DNA of 64,000 nucleotides from contig VHIT02000002.1 in the NCBI GenBank assembly GCA_009768925.2, positions 186,001 to 250,000 of the forward strand. The letters are read 5' to 3'. The DNA is from Cryptosporidium bovis (taxonomy: Eukaryota > Apicomplexa > Conoidasida > Eucoccidiorida > Cryptosporidiidae). Each line of letters begins with the position of its first letter. Position 1 is the first letter of the stretch. The notes under the pieces are model-generated. The model saw nothing but the letters and a program-made list of their open reading frames with translations, was not told the origin of the DNA and did not search any database. Made by a program: the position numbers and the translations under genes. Shown one piece after another: positions 30,301 to 37,948 of this stretch.

Positions 30301-30425
30301 TATTCATCAGATACATTTTCAACAATCTCACTCAAATAAACCAAATTTCCACATATTAATCTGCCCAAGTCACTCTCCCACTCATAAGAACTTATTTCAT
30401 TTTTTGGATCTTCCATACGGTACAT
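27366..30425 (-). CDS. PHO80-like cyclin with long Asn-rich tail
   Basis: Protein of 1019 residues. After an acidic low-complexity insert (about 140-170), residues about 185-305 form a cyclin box of the PHO80/P-type: FVLSLLYIGGFNISSFVMA, then the DNLIKKSN helix, and the diagnostic ISDKLWDDN...G.ISPRMIKYLELVF segment. PHO80-type cyclins bind and activate CDK-family kinases. The remaining 700 residues are Asn/Ser-rich with scattered basic patches (RRSSS, RSLS) that look like phosphorylation-prone linkers. The start is at 30425; a second Met three codons in (MEDP) could serve instead. The kinase partner is unknown; the adjacent atypical kinase is not an obvious CDK. No signal peptide or membrane span is seen. 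Confidence 0.7.
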   Translation of the reverse strand: MYRMEDPKNEISSYEWESDLGRLICGNLVYLSEIVENVSDEYLDFKLSLCEKENNNFKLFESFYEPLIYYMYKNNIYPRIERCLRGRKTNHYDFSNCMITSNVKGSQNDKTSIDYKGSRCGNDGYQGNTGNENKDFGVKLEEEKNFNNYNENYDVDEEDEEDEDEEKDKYLFSYRVFMKSSNKALNDLFRFGKTPEININELFDFVLSLLYIGGFNISSFVMAIINMDNLIKKSNILICQHNWRPIFVISLIISDKLWDDNCVKSGDLSGIVGFISPRMIKYLELVFSVSSNWNFEFDLENIKKHISKILKKELNKKLMDKVISSGFYQSYCYEDLCETNTKTKIYDYKEEFENKESEIAISANRGFNASKTLMSSDLKKEFVANIDIGNHSYTQNQRTTPFNIRNTNQSEIVSSQNSSINNISLSSDNRMGMVQPQLPSRSLSFYRNAGIHPKIRNPISINTNNGVNVYNPNSMINIARNNKAINHNSNVAMYNFMRNSGSNPQLNSKQNVHNVINSNNKRLIDSNMQLPSKPVLFNNVNLNSNSTNQIIRGIYPRSMTPDNHILKKNGSKQGTRSPVLSPTNIERGRDNNNTIRMSSNPHSLFERRPSYSTLSHQQEKFESNGKGALGGGFLSSRNLNSIKRSSSENRGFNSNKIDIGNTFQPTLRRDGLFSYARNTVSSALTSITRTFGFSSNNRLNVNTTKNGGNLSNGNDADQENNKRVVQQTNQIRNVSVPPQINNHNIGDSAINPIQTNRNRSNDVLNLEKIPFNGINEMNNLLSRRSSSTERTLHFKRNGVGLNSMSNSQNISALNNNTKKTLVDADKSIFSNIWNTVTGKNMTSNNFVNNGGQVRSLSVGRPGGVSLQRPYRQLGLRTNNPSSIVTPQTSIPLSSRSDFPSLDPKTQMLNSTRVGMSGNASNINFAGLSNNRWGNFSYNNGNEKTVQRRSSSISTENRPSFVLNGAKESSLFSMSKIINPISNLLRSKDSSLSLSTNGSSIGENNNGFSINSLINAKLLR

Positions 30426-31325
30426 ACAATAAACACTTTATCAAAAACCTTCGAAAATACTAGACTAATTATTACACAACCTATATATTTGACTCTTGAT
30501 ACTACTTATTTATTATTTATATTATCCCTAATGACATCAATTAGTCATTCCAATCCCTTAATTTCTTTTTTTTTATTATCGTCTTTTTAAGAATACATGC
30601 CTTTTGTGCAAGGCGTCTTTTTTTATTTTCAAGTGGCGGGTCCACGTAACGCCTCGTTTTTTTCATATCATTTCAAGACCTATTTTTCACCTCCACATGA
30701 TGAAATAAGAAAAAATAAAATAAACTTTAAAGGATGCATCTTTTGTTTAAACTCATTAAAAAGTTTGTCATTTTTATACTTGGGCAAAGACAACTGCCTT
30801 TTTACCCACATAAATAATATTTTTACATGCATGCAATTCCCTTTCAGCCTAGACATACACACAATGGCAACACAGTGGGGAAGAGGGCGAATACAGAAGT
30901 AGCAATAAAAAATAAACAGTAGTGTTATTTAATAAATTTGTTTGAACTAGAATTAGTTGGTTTGTATCAGAGAAAAGTCACCTACTTTATCTACTTTAGT
31001 GAAGGCTTTCGTTCCCTTAATCACTTAAACCCTCTGTTTTTTGCTTCTCACAGACAATATCACTGCATTAGAAGTATAGTGGGATATCCTATAATATTTC
31101 AAAATATAAAATGAAAGTGAAGTAGCTGTTTTAATATAGAATTCCCTCCCAAAATATATTTCTGGTGTCTTATAAACTCTTAAAGGAGAACATCTAAAAA
31201 ATCGTGTTTATAGCTTCAAAATAAGAAACCAGAGGTAACATGTGCTCTATCTGTTCTCGTTAATATTTAATCACCACCTATTGATGTTTGGAACAGGAAA
31301 ATATTGTAGACCTGAACTCTTATCT
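30426..31325. promoter_or_regulatory. Cyclin upstream region with GGCGGGTCC and TGCATGCA
   Basis: A 900-base spacer between same-strand (minus) genes. GGCGGGTCC at 30635-30643 and the perfect palindrome TGCATGCA at 30828-30835 lie about 210 and 400 bases upstream of the cyclin ATG. TGCATGCA is a known apicomplexan AP2-domain binding motif. A plus-strand 101-codon frame at 30597-30902 lacks any protein-like feature and was rejected. Confidence 0.45.
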
Positions 31326-31931
31326 CTATTCAGCAGTTGAGATAGGGGCAGAAGTGGAGGTAGATGTGGTTGTAGAAGGAATAGTAAGTGGAGTCATCTT
31401 GAACTCCATGATGTTGGTTACAAATTGCAAAACTACATCTATAAGGTCTATACAAATGCCTTCAGTACCCTTTTTCACTTCTTCATTTTTCCTAGTCTCT
31501 AACTTCTGTTTAATACTTTCCAGGCAATGCTTGCAACTTTCAGTACTATTTATGCAATCCTTCAAACATTGAGTAATACTTTTTAGCAGTTCAAACAACC
31601 ATTTAAGGAGTTCTTCACAAACTTGATAATTAGTTTTGAGTTTCTCTAGTAATTCAATAAATTTGCTCACTTTTGTAATTGATATATTCAATAATAATAC
31701 TTGTCTACTATTCGGTCTAGAAGAAACATCAGGTGTTGGGGGTAGAGGTGGAGGTGGAGGTGGTGTGTTTAGAGGGGTCTCTCCAGAATCTAAATTAGAA
31801 TTACTCTTATCTTCTGACCTAATTCTCAACAAAGAATAGGGTTCCACCAAGAAAGAAGAATTTTCATTTGATGTACCAAAACTGAGTAATGTAAAGATAA
31901 ACACCAATAAAATACCCTTCATTTTTTTCAT
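31326..31931 (-). CDS. Secreted Cys-containing helical protein with Ser/Thr tail
   Basis: A 201-residue protein with a clear signal peptide (MKKMKGILLVFIFTLLSFG). After a short Ser/Asn region and a proline run (about 51-60), residues about 75-165 form an amphipathic helical domain with about seven Cys (CEELLKWL, CLKDCINSTESCKHCLES, GICIDL), so disulfide bonding is likely. The C-terminus is a short mucin-like Ser/Thr/Pro tail. No family was recognised. It is followed in the same direction by the cyclin gene and preceded by another secreted-protein gene, and its upstream DNA carries an E2F-type palindrome plus three TGCATG words, suggesting stage-regulated expression. Secretion is well supported; function is unknown. 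Confidence 0.75.
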   Translation of the reverse strand: MKKMKGILLVFIFTLLSFGTSNENSSFLVEPYSLLRIRSEDKSNSNLDSGETPLNTPPPPPPLPPTPDVSSRPNSRQVLLLNISITKVSKFIELLEKLKTNYQVCEELLKWLFELLKSITQCLKDCINSTESCKHCLESIKQKLETRKNEEVKKGTEGICIDLIDVVLQFVTNIMEFKMTPLTIPSTTTSTSTSAPISTAE

Positions 31932-31993
31932 TTCAAAAATGGATAATTAAAGTGGTTAATTTCTAAAAAAAGAACTAAATGATCTATAAAATG

Positions 31994-32003
31994 TTGGCGC
32001 CAA
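31994..32003. promoter_or_regulatory. E2F-type palindrome TTGGCGCCAA
   Basis: A perfect ten-base palindrome 63 bases upstream of the ATG of the 201-residue secreted protein. TTGGCGCC(A) is a known over-represented E2F-like promoter motif in Cryptosporidium. Confidence 0.6.
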
Positions 32004-32035
32004 TGTTGTATATTGGCTATTTCCTATTTGGCTTT

Positions 32036-32085
32036 TGCATGTCTACATGCAGGTACAGTCGGTAGTACCCTGAAGGGTATGCATG
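32036..32085. promoter_or_regulatory. Cluster of three TGCATG/CATGCA words
   Basis: TGCATG at 32036-32041, CATGCA at 32046-32051 and TGCATG at 32080-32085, all upstream of the 201-residue secreted-protein gene. TGCATG is the core of the apicomplexan AP2 motif; three in 50 bases is well above what AT-rich DNA would give by chance. Confidence 0.55.
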
Positions 32086-32198
32086 ATAAATATCTGCAAT
32101 TTTGTGTTCAAATAAGTTTTAATTTTAAGCGAGTCGTCTTTTTATTTTCATGAAAGCATTAAATTGTCAATTTATTGTATACAGAACCTATTTTTACA

Positions 32199-34160
32199 CT
32201 ACTTTTTTTTCACTCTGATTCTGCATAACATTACCTCCAAAAAGGCTCTCTCTAAAACAGTCTTGTATTCGTAAACTAAATGTGGTTTGGGTCTCTTTCC
32301 TTCTTTATAAAGATGAAAAAAATTTGATTCTCTTATTACCAGTTCTTGAACAAGTTTAGACAATCTTTTGCATGAATTATATTCTTCAGGAGTAAATCCT
32401 AGTCTGCCCATAATAAACCTAACATGCTCAGATAATTCATCGGTTTTTTCTGCTTTAGTTTGGTCACTTACTGCATCATCTTCACCAGATTCTTTTTTTA
32501 AAACCATATCTAAATTAATAATAGTTTTTGTCATATTCTTATCAGTATTGTTGGTGTAATTTACACCCTTTCCTCTAATCCCCTTCATTAAAGTTAATTT
32601 TGGGCTTTTGGTTACAGGCTTACTTGAAAAAATGTTCTTGTCTATCAAAAAATCAAGTATTTTCTCACTTTCATCAATTTTTGCCTCTTCCGATTCAGAT
32701 TCTTCATTATTACTGTCCCGTTCATTATAATCATTCAGTGACTTTATCTTGGTAGAAATATTATTAATGTCATTATCCTCAAAAGTGTAATCTATATTCA
32801 ATTCAGATAATATTTGAATGAGTGCGAACATTAAAGTTGATTGTTTTTTAGAACACATAAAAAGTTCTTCAAAGCTCGCTTCCTCCTCGTAAAGTCTAAG
32901 ACATCTTAGAATAGCAGTGAGGTACCTCCCATAAAGCTCAGAAAGATGTTTGTTTGCTTTTAATACACTTTCCTTAACTATAATATATTTCAGCGGTCCT
33001 CCAATGTGTTTTTCTATCTCAAGGGCAACATCAGTGGGAAACATTGGCTCCCTACTAAGAATTCCTCTGGACCTTTTTTGTAGTTTAGAGTCTTTCGAAG
33101 CTTTATTTTGTTTTTTATTTTGTATACCCATTTGACCTTTACCACCCAATTTACTTCCCACTTCGTTTCCAAAATCCTTTGTTTTATATGCGGAATTCTC
33201 ATATCTGTCCACTTGTTTCCTTTTAATCCCTTCAATAATATCTGATATTTCTTTCTTTCCCAAACTTTCTATTATGCCCTCCAAACTATCTATCAGTGAA
33301 TTACCTTTTGAGAAATTCAATTCTTTGTTTTGCTCTCCTGTTTTCTTTTCCCTGTCTATCACATCACTTTTAATTGCCATTCTTCTTGTAAATTTCTCGT
33401 TTCTATTAAAATCCGACGAAAACCTATCATCTAAAAAGCGTAGATGTTGGAATCTAGTCATGCGACTTTCCAAAAAGTCTCCTCCTTTTAATTTTAACCT
33501 GTTCATCTTTTTGGTATTTTTTCTATCTTCCAACATCCTAATATATTTCTGTGGAAGATCTTTATAATCAAAACCTAAGTCCAACTTCTCAATAATATCC
33601 TTATCCAACTTCTTTTTGGGTTCTGGTTGGGTATATACCTGTCCCAAATCCTCAAAATTGTTTCCCTGAAAATCTATTCCTCTATCACCATTGTAACCTC
33701 TAAATCGATTTGAATCTATCAAACCATCCAAATAAATATCTCCCCATCTGAACCTCACATCCCTAGGTATTCTGTTCTCATTTCTATATGTAAATCCTGC
33801 AGTTGTACTTTTAATATTATCCCACTTGTTCTTCGCAGTCCTCAGGGTTTCAGCAGCTTCTTCTAGATCAAATATTGCATCATCAAACTCTTTCGAGTCA
33901 CCGTCAAGTCCAAGCAACTTCATGTCAGAAAACTTATTCTGTGCCAACAAGTAATTAAATATTGCAATTTGTAATAATTCCTTCAATGTTCTCTCCAATT
34001 CAATCCCTCTGTTAACATTTATCCTCATGTATCCTTCCTGAATCTGAGAAAATGAAACCTTCAAATTAGTTGACATTCTCTCATTTTTATTGCTTAGACA
34101 CAGTATGTAATATGTCAATATTAAAATAGTAACCCTTGTTAGTTTTCCTAAGATATTCAT
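32199..34160 (-). CDS. Secreted or membrane-anchored protein, unrecognised
   Basis: A 653-residue protein with a hydrophobic N-terminal segment (residues about 7-23) that reads as a signal peptide or anchor. The rest is polar and mainly helical with many Lys/Asp/Glu. A moderately conserved-looking helical part covers about 370-460 (GGPLKYIIVKES..., LRCLRLYEEEASF), followed by an acidic low-complexity linker and a second helical part near 570-653 ending in the basic IRVKKK. Only a few Cys are present. No family was recognised. It shares a divergent promoter region with the DXO-like gene at 34733. Confidence 0.7.
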   Translation of the reverse strand: MNILGKLTRVTILILTYYILCLSNKNERMSTNLKVSFSQIQEGYMRINVNRGIELERTLKELLQIAIFNYLLAQNKFSDMKLLGLDGDSKEFDDAIFDLEEAAETLRTAKNKWDNIKSTTAGFTYRNENRIPRDVRFRWGDIYLDGLIDSNRFRGYNGDRGIDFQGNNFEDLGQVYTQPEPKKKLDKDIIEKLDLGFDYKDLPQKYIRMLEDRKNTKKMNRLKLKGGDFLESRMTRFQHLRFLDDRFSSDFNRNEKFTRRMAIKSDVIDREKKTGEQNKELNFSKGNSLIDSLEGIIESLGKKEISDIIEGIKRKQVDRYENSAYKTKDFGNEVGSKLGGKGQMGIQNKKQNKASKDSKLQKRSRGILSREPMFPTDVALEIEKHIGGPLKYIIVKESVLKANKHLSELYGRYLTAILRCLRLYEEEASFEELFMCSKKQSTLMFALIQILSELNIDYTFEDNDINNISTKIKSLNDYNERDSNNEESESEEAKIDESEKILDFLIDKNIFSSKPVTKSPKLTLMKGIRGKGVNYTNNTDKNMTKTIINLDMVLKKESGEDDAVSDQTKAEKTDELSEHVRFIMGRLGFTPEEYNSCKRLSKLVQELVIRESNFFHLYKEGKRPKPHLVYEYKTVLERAFLEVMLCRIRVKKK

Positions 34161-34709
34161 TAATGCCTCTAATAATACAATCTAGCCCTTTGAACTAACT
34201 TATTTCAGAAAATTTCATTTCCTTGTTTTCTTAAAAAAATATTACACCTGCTATTCTATTACCTTTAAATATAGGTACCTTTTAAATCAAAAAAAGATTC
34301 AGCATTGGCGCCATACTGTTCGTTTTAAATTAAATAGATTTTCATTAGATAATGGAGGTCAAAATACTTAAATGACGAATACTGAAACAAAGATTGTTTC
34401 TATATGTTTCCCTCTAATCAAATGAAATTGATGAACCAATTTTCAATATCAAACCCAACCAGTTTTCAACTACTTGAGTTCTATCTCCAATTATCCCTTT
34501 CAGAGCTAAATTCTTGAGGGTAGAAGAGTAACAAAGTAGAAAGAATACAATTTTACAACGAGAAGTTATATATCAATTAGATTTTTCAATGCATGCAACT
34601 TATCCTCTATTTTCAGTCTCACATCGTGCCATTTTTATTAGGCAAAAAAATGACATGGCGCCAAATACTTAATGGGATAACGAAGGAAGGAGTTAATAAT
34701 AGATAAAAG
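34161..34709. promoter_or_regulatory. Divergent promoter with two E2F-type sites and one AP2 site
   Basis: Head-to-head region between the 653-residue secreted protein (minus) and the DXO-like gene (plus). TTGGCGCCA lies at 34305-34313 (about 145 bases from the minus ATG), TGGCGCCAA at 34656-34664 (about 70 bases from the plus ATG), and the palindrome TGCATGCA at 34590-34597. The arrangement gives each gene its own E2F-type site, with an AP2-type site closer to the plus-strand gene. Confidence 0.6.
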
Positions 34710-34724
34710 ATGGCGTCAATGTGA
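34710..34724 (+). other. Short upstream open reading frame
   Basis: ATG at 34710 opens a four-codon frame (Met-Ala-Ser-Met-stop) that ends eight bases before the main ATG at 34733. If the transcript starts upstream, ribosomes would have to reinitiate or skip it, so it could lower translation of the DXO-like gene. Confidence 0.35.
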
Positions 34725-34732
34725 AATTTAAC

Positions 34733-36085
34733 ATGGAAGGAAGTGAATTTGTGTTTACTTTTGATGAAATAAGGAGGTTAGTTTTGGAGAAAACAAAAAA
34801 TAGTAAGGAATACTTGCCAAAGATAGAATTTTTAGAGCATATATGTTCTTACTCAACCCCGGCAATTTCGGTTACAAGTAACGTTGAAGAGGGAGAAAGT
34901 GCCTATTTTGACACCTTAATAGTACCAGCACTTCCAAGATCGCTGAAAACTGAGAGAAATTTGAAGAATCTTTATTGCAGATTCTCGTATTCAAATAAGC
35001 CTTGCTCAATATCGCCTCCGACTCATTATAAAATCTTAAATGACATATTTAAGTACAATGTTCCAAAAGAGATTAAAATGTATGCAGATAGATTTTGTTT
35101 GAGAAAGCTTATAGACTATTCTTTGGGAGCACCTGAATCTGATATTCCAGATATATTGATCTCTACTGCGATATCTCTATCAGACAATGGAGAGCTAATT
35201 TCAAATGAATACATTCATCTCATCCCAATTAATATAAAGGAGGGTTTTCCAAGTGTGGGATTTCAATTTGAGACTTTTTTAACCAGAAGTGAGATAGGAA
35301 TAGGCCCCAACCCTTCAGCGGCTTTAAAGCTCGTTGACTCTTGTCTTGTTATAGACCAAATATCTATCGGCGATTTTAAATTAATCAGGAGGTGTGAAAT
35401 AGATGCAGTGGGAAGGTCCCATGTTTTTGGACCTTCTGCTCACAGAACTGAACAGGATGAGTACAGAAGCACTTTAAATTGCGAAAACTGGACCGAAAAA
35501 ATTATCGAGAATCCATCTGATAATGTGGAAAAAAGACTTAATCCTCCGGCAAGACTTATTATCTCTGATAATTTAAAGTCTTCTAAAATTGTTCCAGAAG
35601 ATAGGGTTGAAATAAAGTCAATTTCTTGTAGAAATACCCACAATTTTTCATGGACATCTGTCTATTTTCAAATGCTGTTGGGGTGCACTCCTACTCTTAT
35701 TAGAGGATGCCACAATAGGGGATTTTTTCAAAGGGGATCTATCTCATCCTATCACATTTCTAGAGTGAAAGAGTATTCAGATAAAGAACCACCGTATTCA
35801 CAAAAATGTTTTGGGGAAGATCTCTTGGAGAACTGCAATTTGGACAAGAACTCCTTGGCAATAGCCTTCTCTGAAGTGATACTTAGATATATTTGTGAAG
35901 ATCTTATTAAAAATAAGATATCCGACTTTATTTACTCTTCAGAGGGTCCAGGAAACCATTTTGTGAACATTACACTTAGGAAGAGAGATCAAGAGCTGGT
36001 ATTTAAACTTTTGGATAAAAAAGATAAATTTCCCGATATTTCTGGACCAATAAACAATTGGGTTTCTTACTGTTCAGAAACTTAG
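34733..36085 (+). CDS. DXO/RAI1-family decapping nuclease-like protein
   Basis: Protein of 450 residues; the frame runs to 34721 with a GTG, so the ATG at 34733 is chosen. The call rests on the spaced acidic residues of the DXO/RAI1 active site: Glu180 in FQFETF, Glu222 and Asp224 in CEIDAV, Glu293 in VEIKS, followed by VYFQMLLGCTPTLIRGCHN, which parallels the conserved helix and strand after ELKT in DXO. The 42-residue gap between the first two Glu matches that of mammalian DXO as I remember it. Family members remove incomplete or NAD caps and degrade the RNA. An insert of about 50 residues separates CEID from VEIK. Alternatives are an unrelated fold with chance matches; overall similarity elsewhere is weak. 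Confidence 0.6.
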   Translation: MEGSEFVFTFDEIRRLVLEKTKNSKEYLPKIEFLEHICSYSTPAISVTSNVEEGESAYFDTLIVPALPRSLKTERNLKNLYCRFSYSNKPCSISPPTHYKILNDIFKYNVPKEIKMYADRFCLRKLIDYSLGAPESDIPDILISTAISLSDNGELISNEYIHLIPINIKEGFPSVGFQFETFLTRSEIGIGPNPSAALKLVDSCLVIDQISIGDFKLIRRCEIDAVGRSHVFGPSAHRTEQDEYRSTLNCENWTEKIIENPSDNVEKRLNPPARLIISDNLKSSKIVPEDRVEIKSISCRNTHNFSWTSVYFQMLLGCTPTLIRGCHNRGFFQRGSISSYHISRVKEYSDKEPPYSQKCFGEDLLENCNLDKNSLAIAFSEVILRYICEDLIKNKISDFIYSSEGPGNHFVNITLRKRDQELVFKLLDKKDKFPDISGPINNWVSYCSET

Positions 36086-36294
36086 TTCTTATTTGATTTT
36101 CCATGTTTTTACTAATATTATTTAAGTATTTATTTTATTACTTCTGATACTGATAAATCAGGAATATACGGCTCTTTACAATGTCACTTTTCCTTTCACT
36201 TTTTCATGTGTTAACACATTTCCCGAACCCTGTCTAGGATTTTCAACGGAGCAAATAGTGGTTTTTTAGAATCTTTAAAGGATTTAACTGGAAC

Positions 36295-37688
36295 ATGAAA
36301 ACGGATCAAACAAACAAGGCGAAAAATGAGTGTGAGCAAGACAAAAAAAAAGAGAAGAGGGAGAAATTCCCAAGGTATATTGCGGAGAAAATCTTCTCTA
36401 GAGATGGAATAACTCAGATATATTTTTTAATCATAGTATCTCTACTGTTTAACATGGGAATTGGACTCTACTACTGTGGAAAAAACATGAAAAATGACTA
36501 TAATATAGTATCAAATATCATTTTTGAAATGGATAAAAATTCTAATGGTAACAATAGTGGGTATCCTAAAAGAATGAATATACTTGACAGAGAATCTGAA
36601 CCGGACCAGACTTTAAGAAGAATAGAAACTTATGGGAATAGTTCGAAAAACGAAACAAAATTAGAACAGAGAAAAATCTCGAGTTTAGTTCAACCTAAAA
36701 TAAATTTGATGCCAACTTGTTTATATTCAAAAAAATTTCCGGACAATTTGGGTTTAAATGAGTTACTGTTTTGGAATGCATCCTCCGACAATTATATATA
36801 TTGGTGTTATAAAAATGAGACTGATTCCTTTTTAATTCTAACTTTTAGTAATCAATTCCCTGATGTTTCCCTTAGAAACACGCCTTTCTCCTTTGTAAAC
36901 GAGGACCAACCTATCATTGCTTCTTTTCAGAACTATCTCAAACACGAAAATATGGTAGAACCATCATCTGATCACAAAATTCTTGCATTTGGAGAAAACA
37001 GCCTCCCTCCATATTGGTACATGAATTGGAGAAGTTCAGACAAGAAGGATTTGTTCAGACCTTCATTTCTCCCATGTCTAGGAAGTCTGTACACATACAG
37101 GGACAACGACCTTGCGAATTTTTTTGAGACAAAAAATGTTATTTATGCTTGTAACTTCAAAGTTTACATTGAATCACAACCTGAACCAAGATCAGAATCT
37201 TTTAAGGAGCAAAAGACAATGAATATAATCTCAGACAGCACCTATTTAGAAATAGACAATGTCCCGTTTGTCAAAATTAGTGAAGGTAAGTCTCCTCTAT
37301 GATGAATTTCGCCGAGTTTCATACACTAACTTTTAAAGATTACTATACCTCCTTTGTGAGGGGATCTAAAAATATCCTTTTTAGGTTACATATAAATAAG
37401 TGCATATACGGAACTTCAGGAGAAGAAGTATGGGTAATTAGCTATTCAAAAGGTATTTCTGTCTCAAAAAATAAATCGTTTTGCAAAGAAAAGTCCTCCT
37501 GGATTTCATTTTCAACTAATCCCATTCTATTATCTAATTATAGCATTGAATCAGGAGACTGGAAGTCACGTATTGAAAATGATAAATTCGGACCATCAAA
37601 AGGTATAATAAAAAACAAAACGTGTTATGATAATTGGTGGACAACATATGGAGGAGTACCTTCAAAACAATTTGTTCCTTTAAGTTAG
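36295..37688 (+). CDS. Type II membrane protein, two exons, unrecognised
   Basis: Exon 1 is 36295-37285 and exon 2 is 37339-37688, joined through a 53-base GT-AG intron to give 446 residues. Without splicing, the first frame stops at 37302 after GTAAGT. The basic N-terminus (residues 1-40) is followed by one membrane span (about 45-62, IYFLIIVSLLFNMGIGLYY) and a long ectodomain or lumenal domain with about ten Cys and many aromatic residues, ending WWTTYGGVPSKQF near the C-terminus. Positive residues before the span predict an N-inside orientation. No known family was recognised; CDC50 was considered, but there is no second membrane span. Confidence 0.7.
37286..37338 (+). other. 53-nt spliceosomal intron
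   Basis: Donor GTAAGT at 37286-37291, branch-like CACTAAC ending at 37330, and acceptor AG at 37337-37338. Splicing joins a one-base codon remainder (G) to AT to make GAT (Asp), and moves reading exactly into the downstream 3' frame. An ATG at 37299 inside the intron made the 3' part look like a separate 129-codon gene. Confidence 0.8.
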
Positions 37689-37948
37689 AAACCATTTAGT
37701 TGACTAGCAATTCCTTGATAGTTTTGTAATGAATTAGTTTGTGTGTGATGCTACATGGTCTATTTGGCAAGATCCAAATTACGGTATAATAAGATCACAC
37801 ACAGCGTATAAAAATTTGGCACACACAAATTTACTATGAGACTTGTAAAGATTTTGCAATAGTAAATTTTATATTAGAACAATTAATCTGTTTTTTGGTT
37901 TCACTGAAATGTAAAGAGTACTAATAACAAAGAAAAGAAAAAACCAAG

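Noticed and set aside
30597-30902. 101-codon plus-strand frame upstream of the cyclin gene
   Set aside because: Composition matches random AT-rich sequence and it overlaps the probable cyclin promoter, including the TGCATGCA site.
37299-37688. Separate 129-codon gene after the membrane-protein gene
   Set aside because: A GT-AG intron at 37286-37338 joins it in frame to the upstream gene; its ATG lies inside the intron.
36295-37688. CDC50/LEM3 flippase subunit
   Set aside because: Only one membrane span is present and the characteristic conserved ectodomain motifs were not found.
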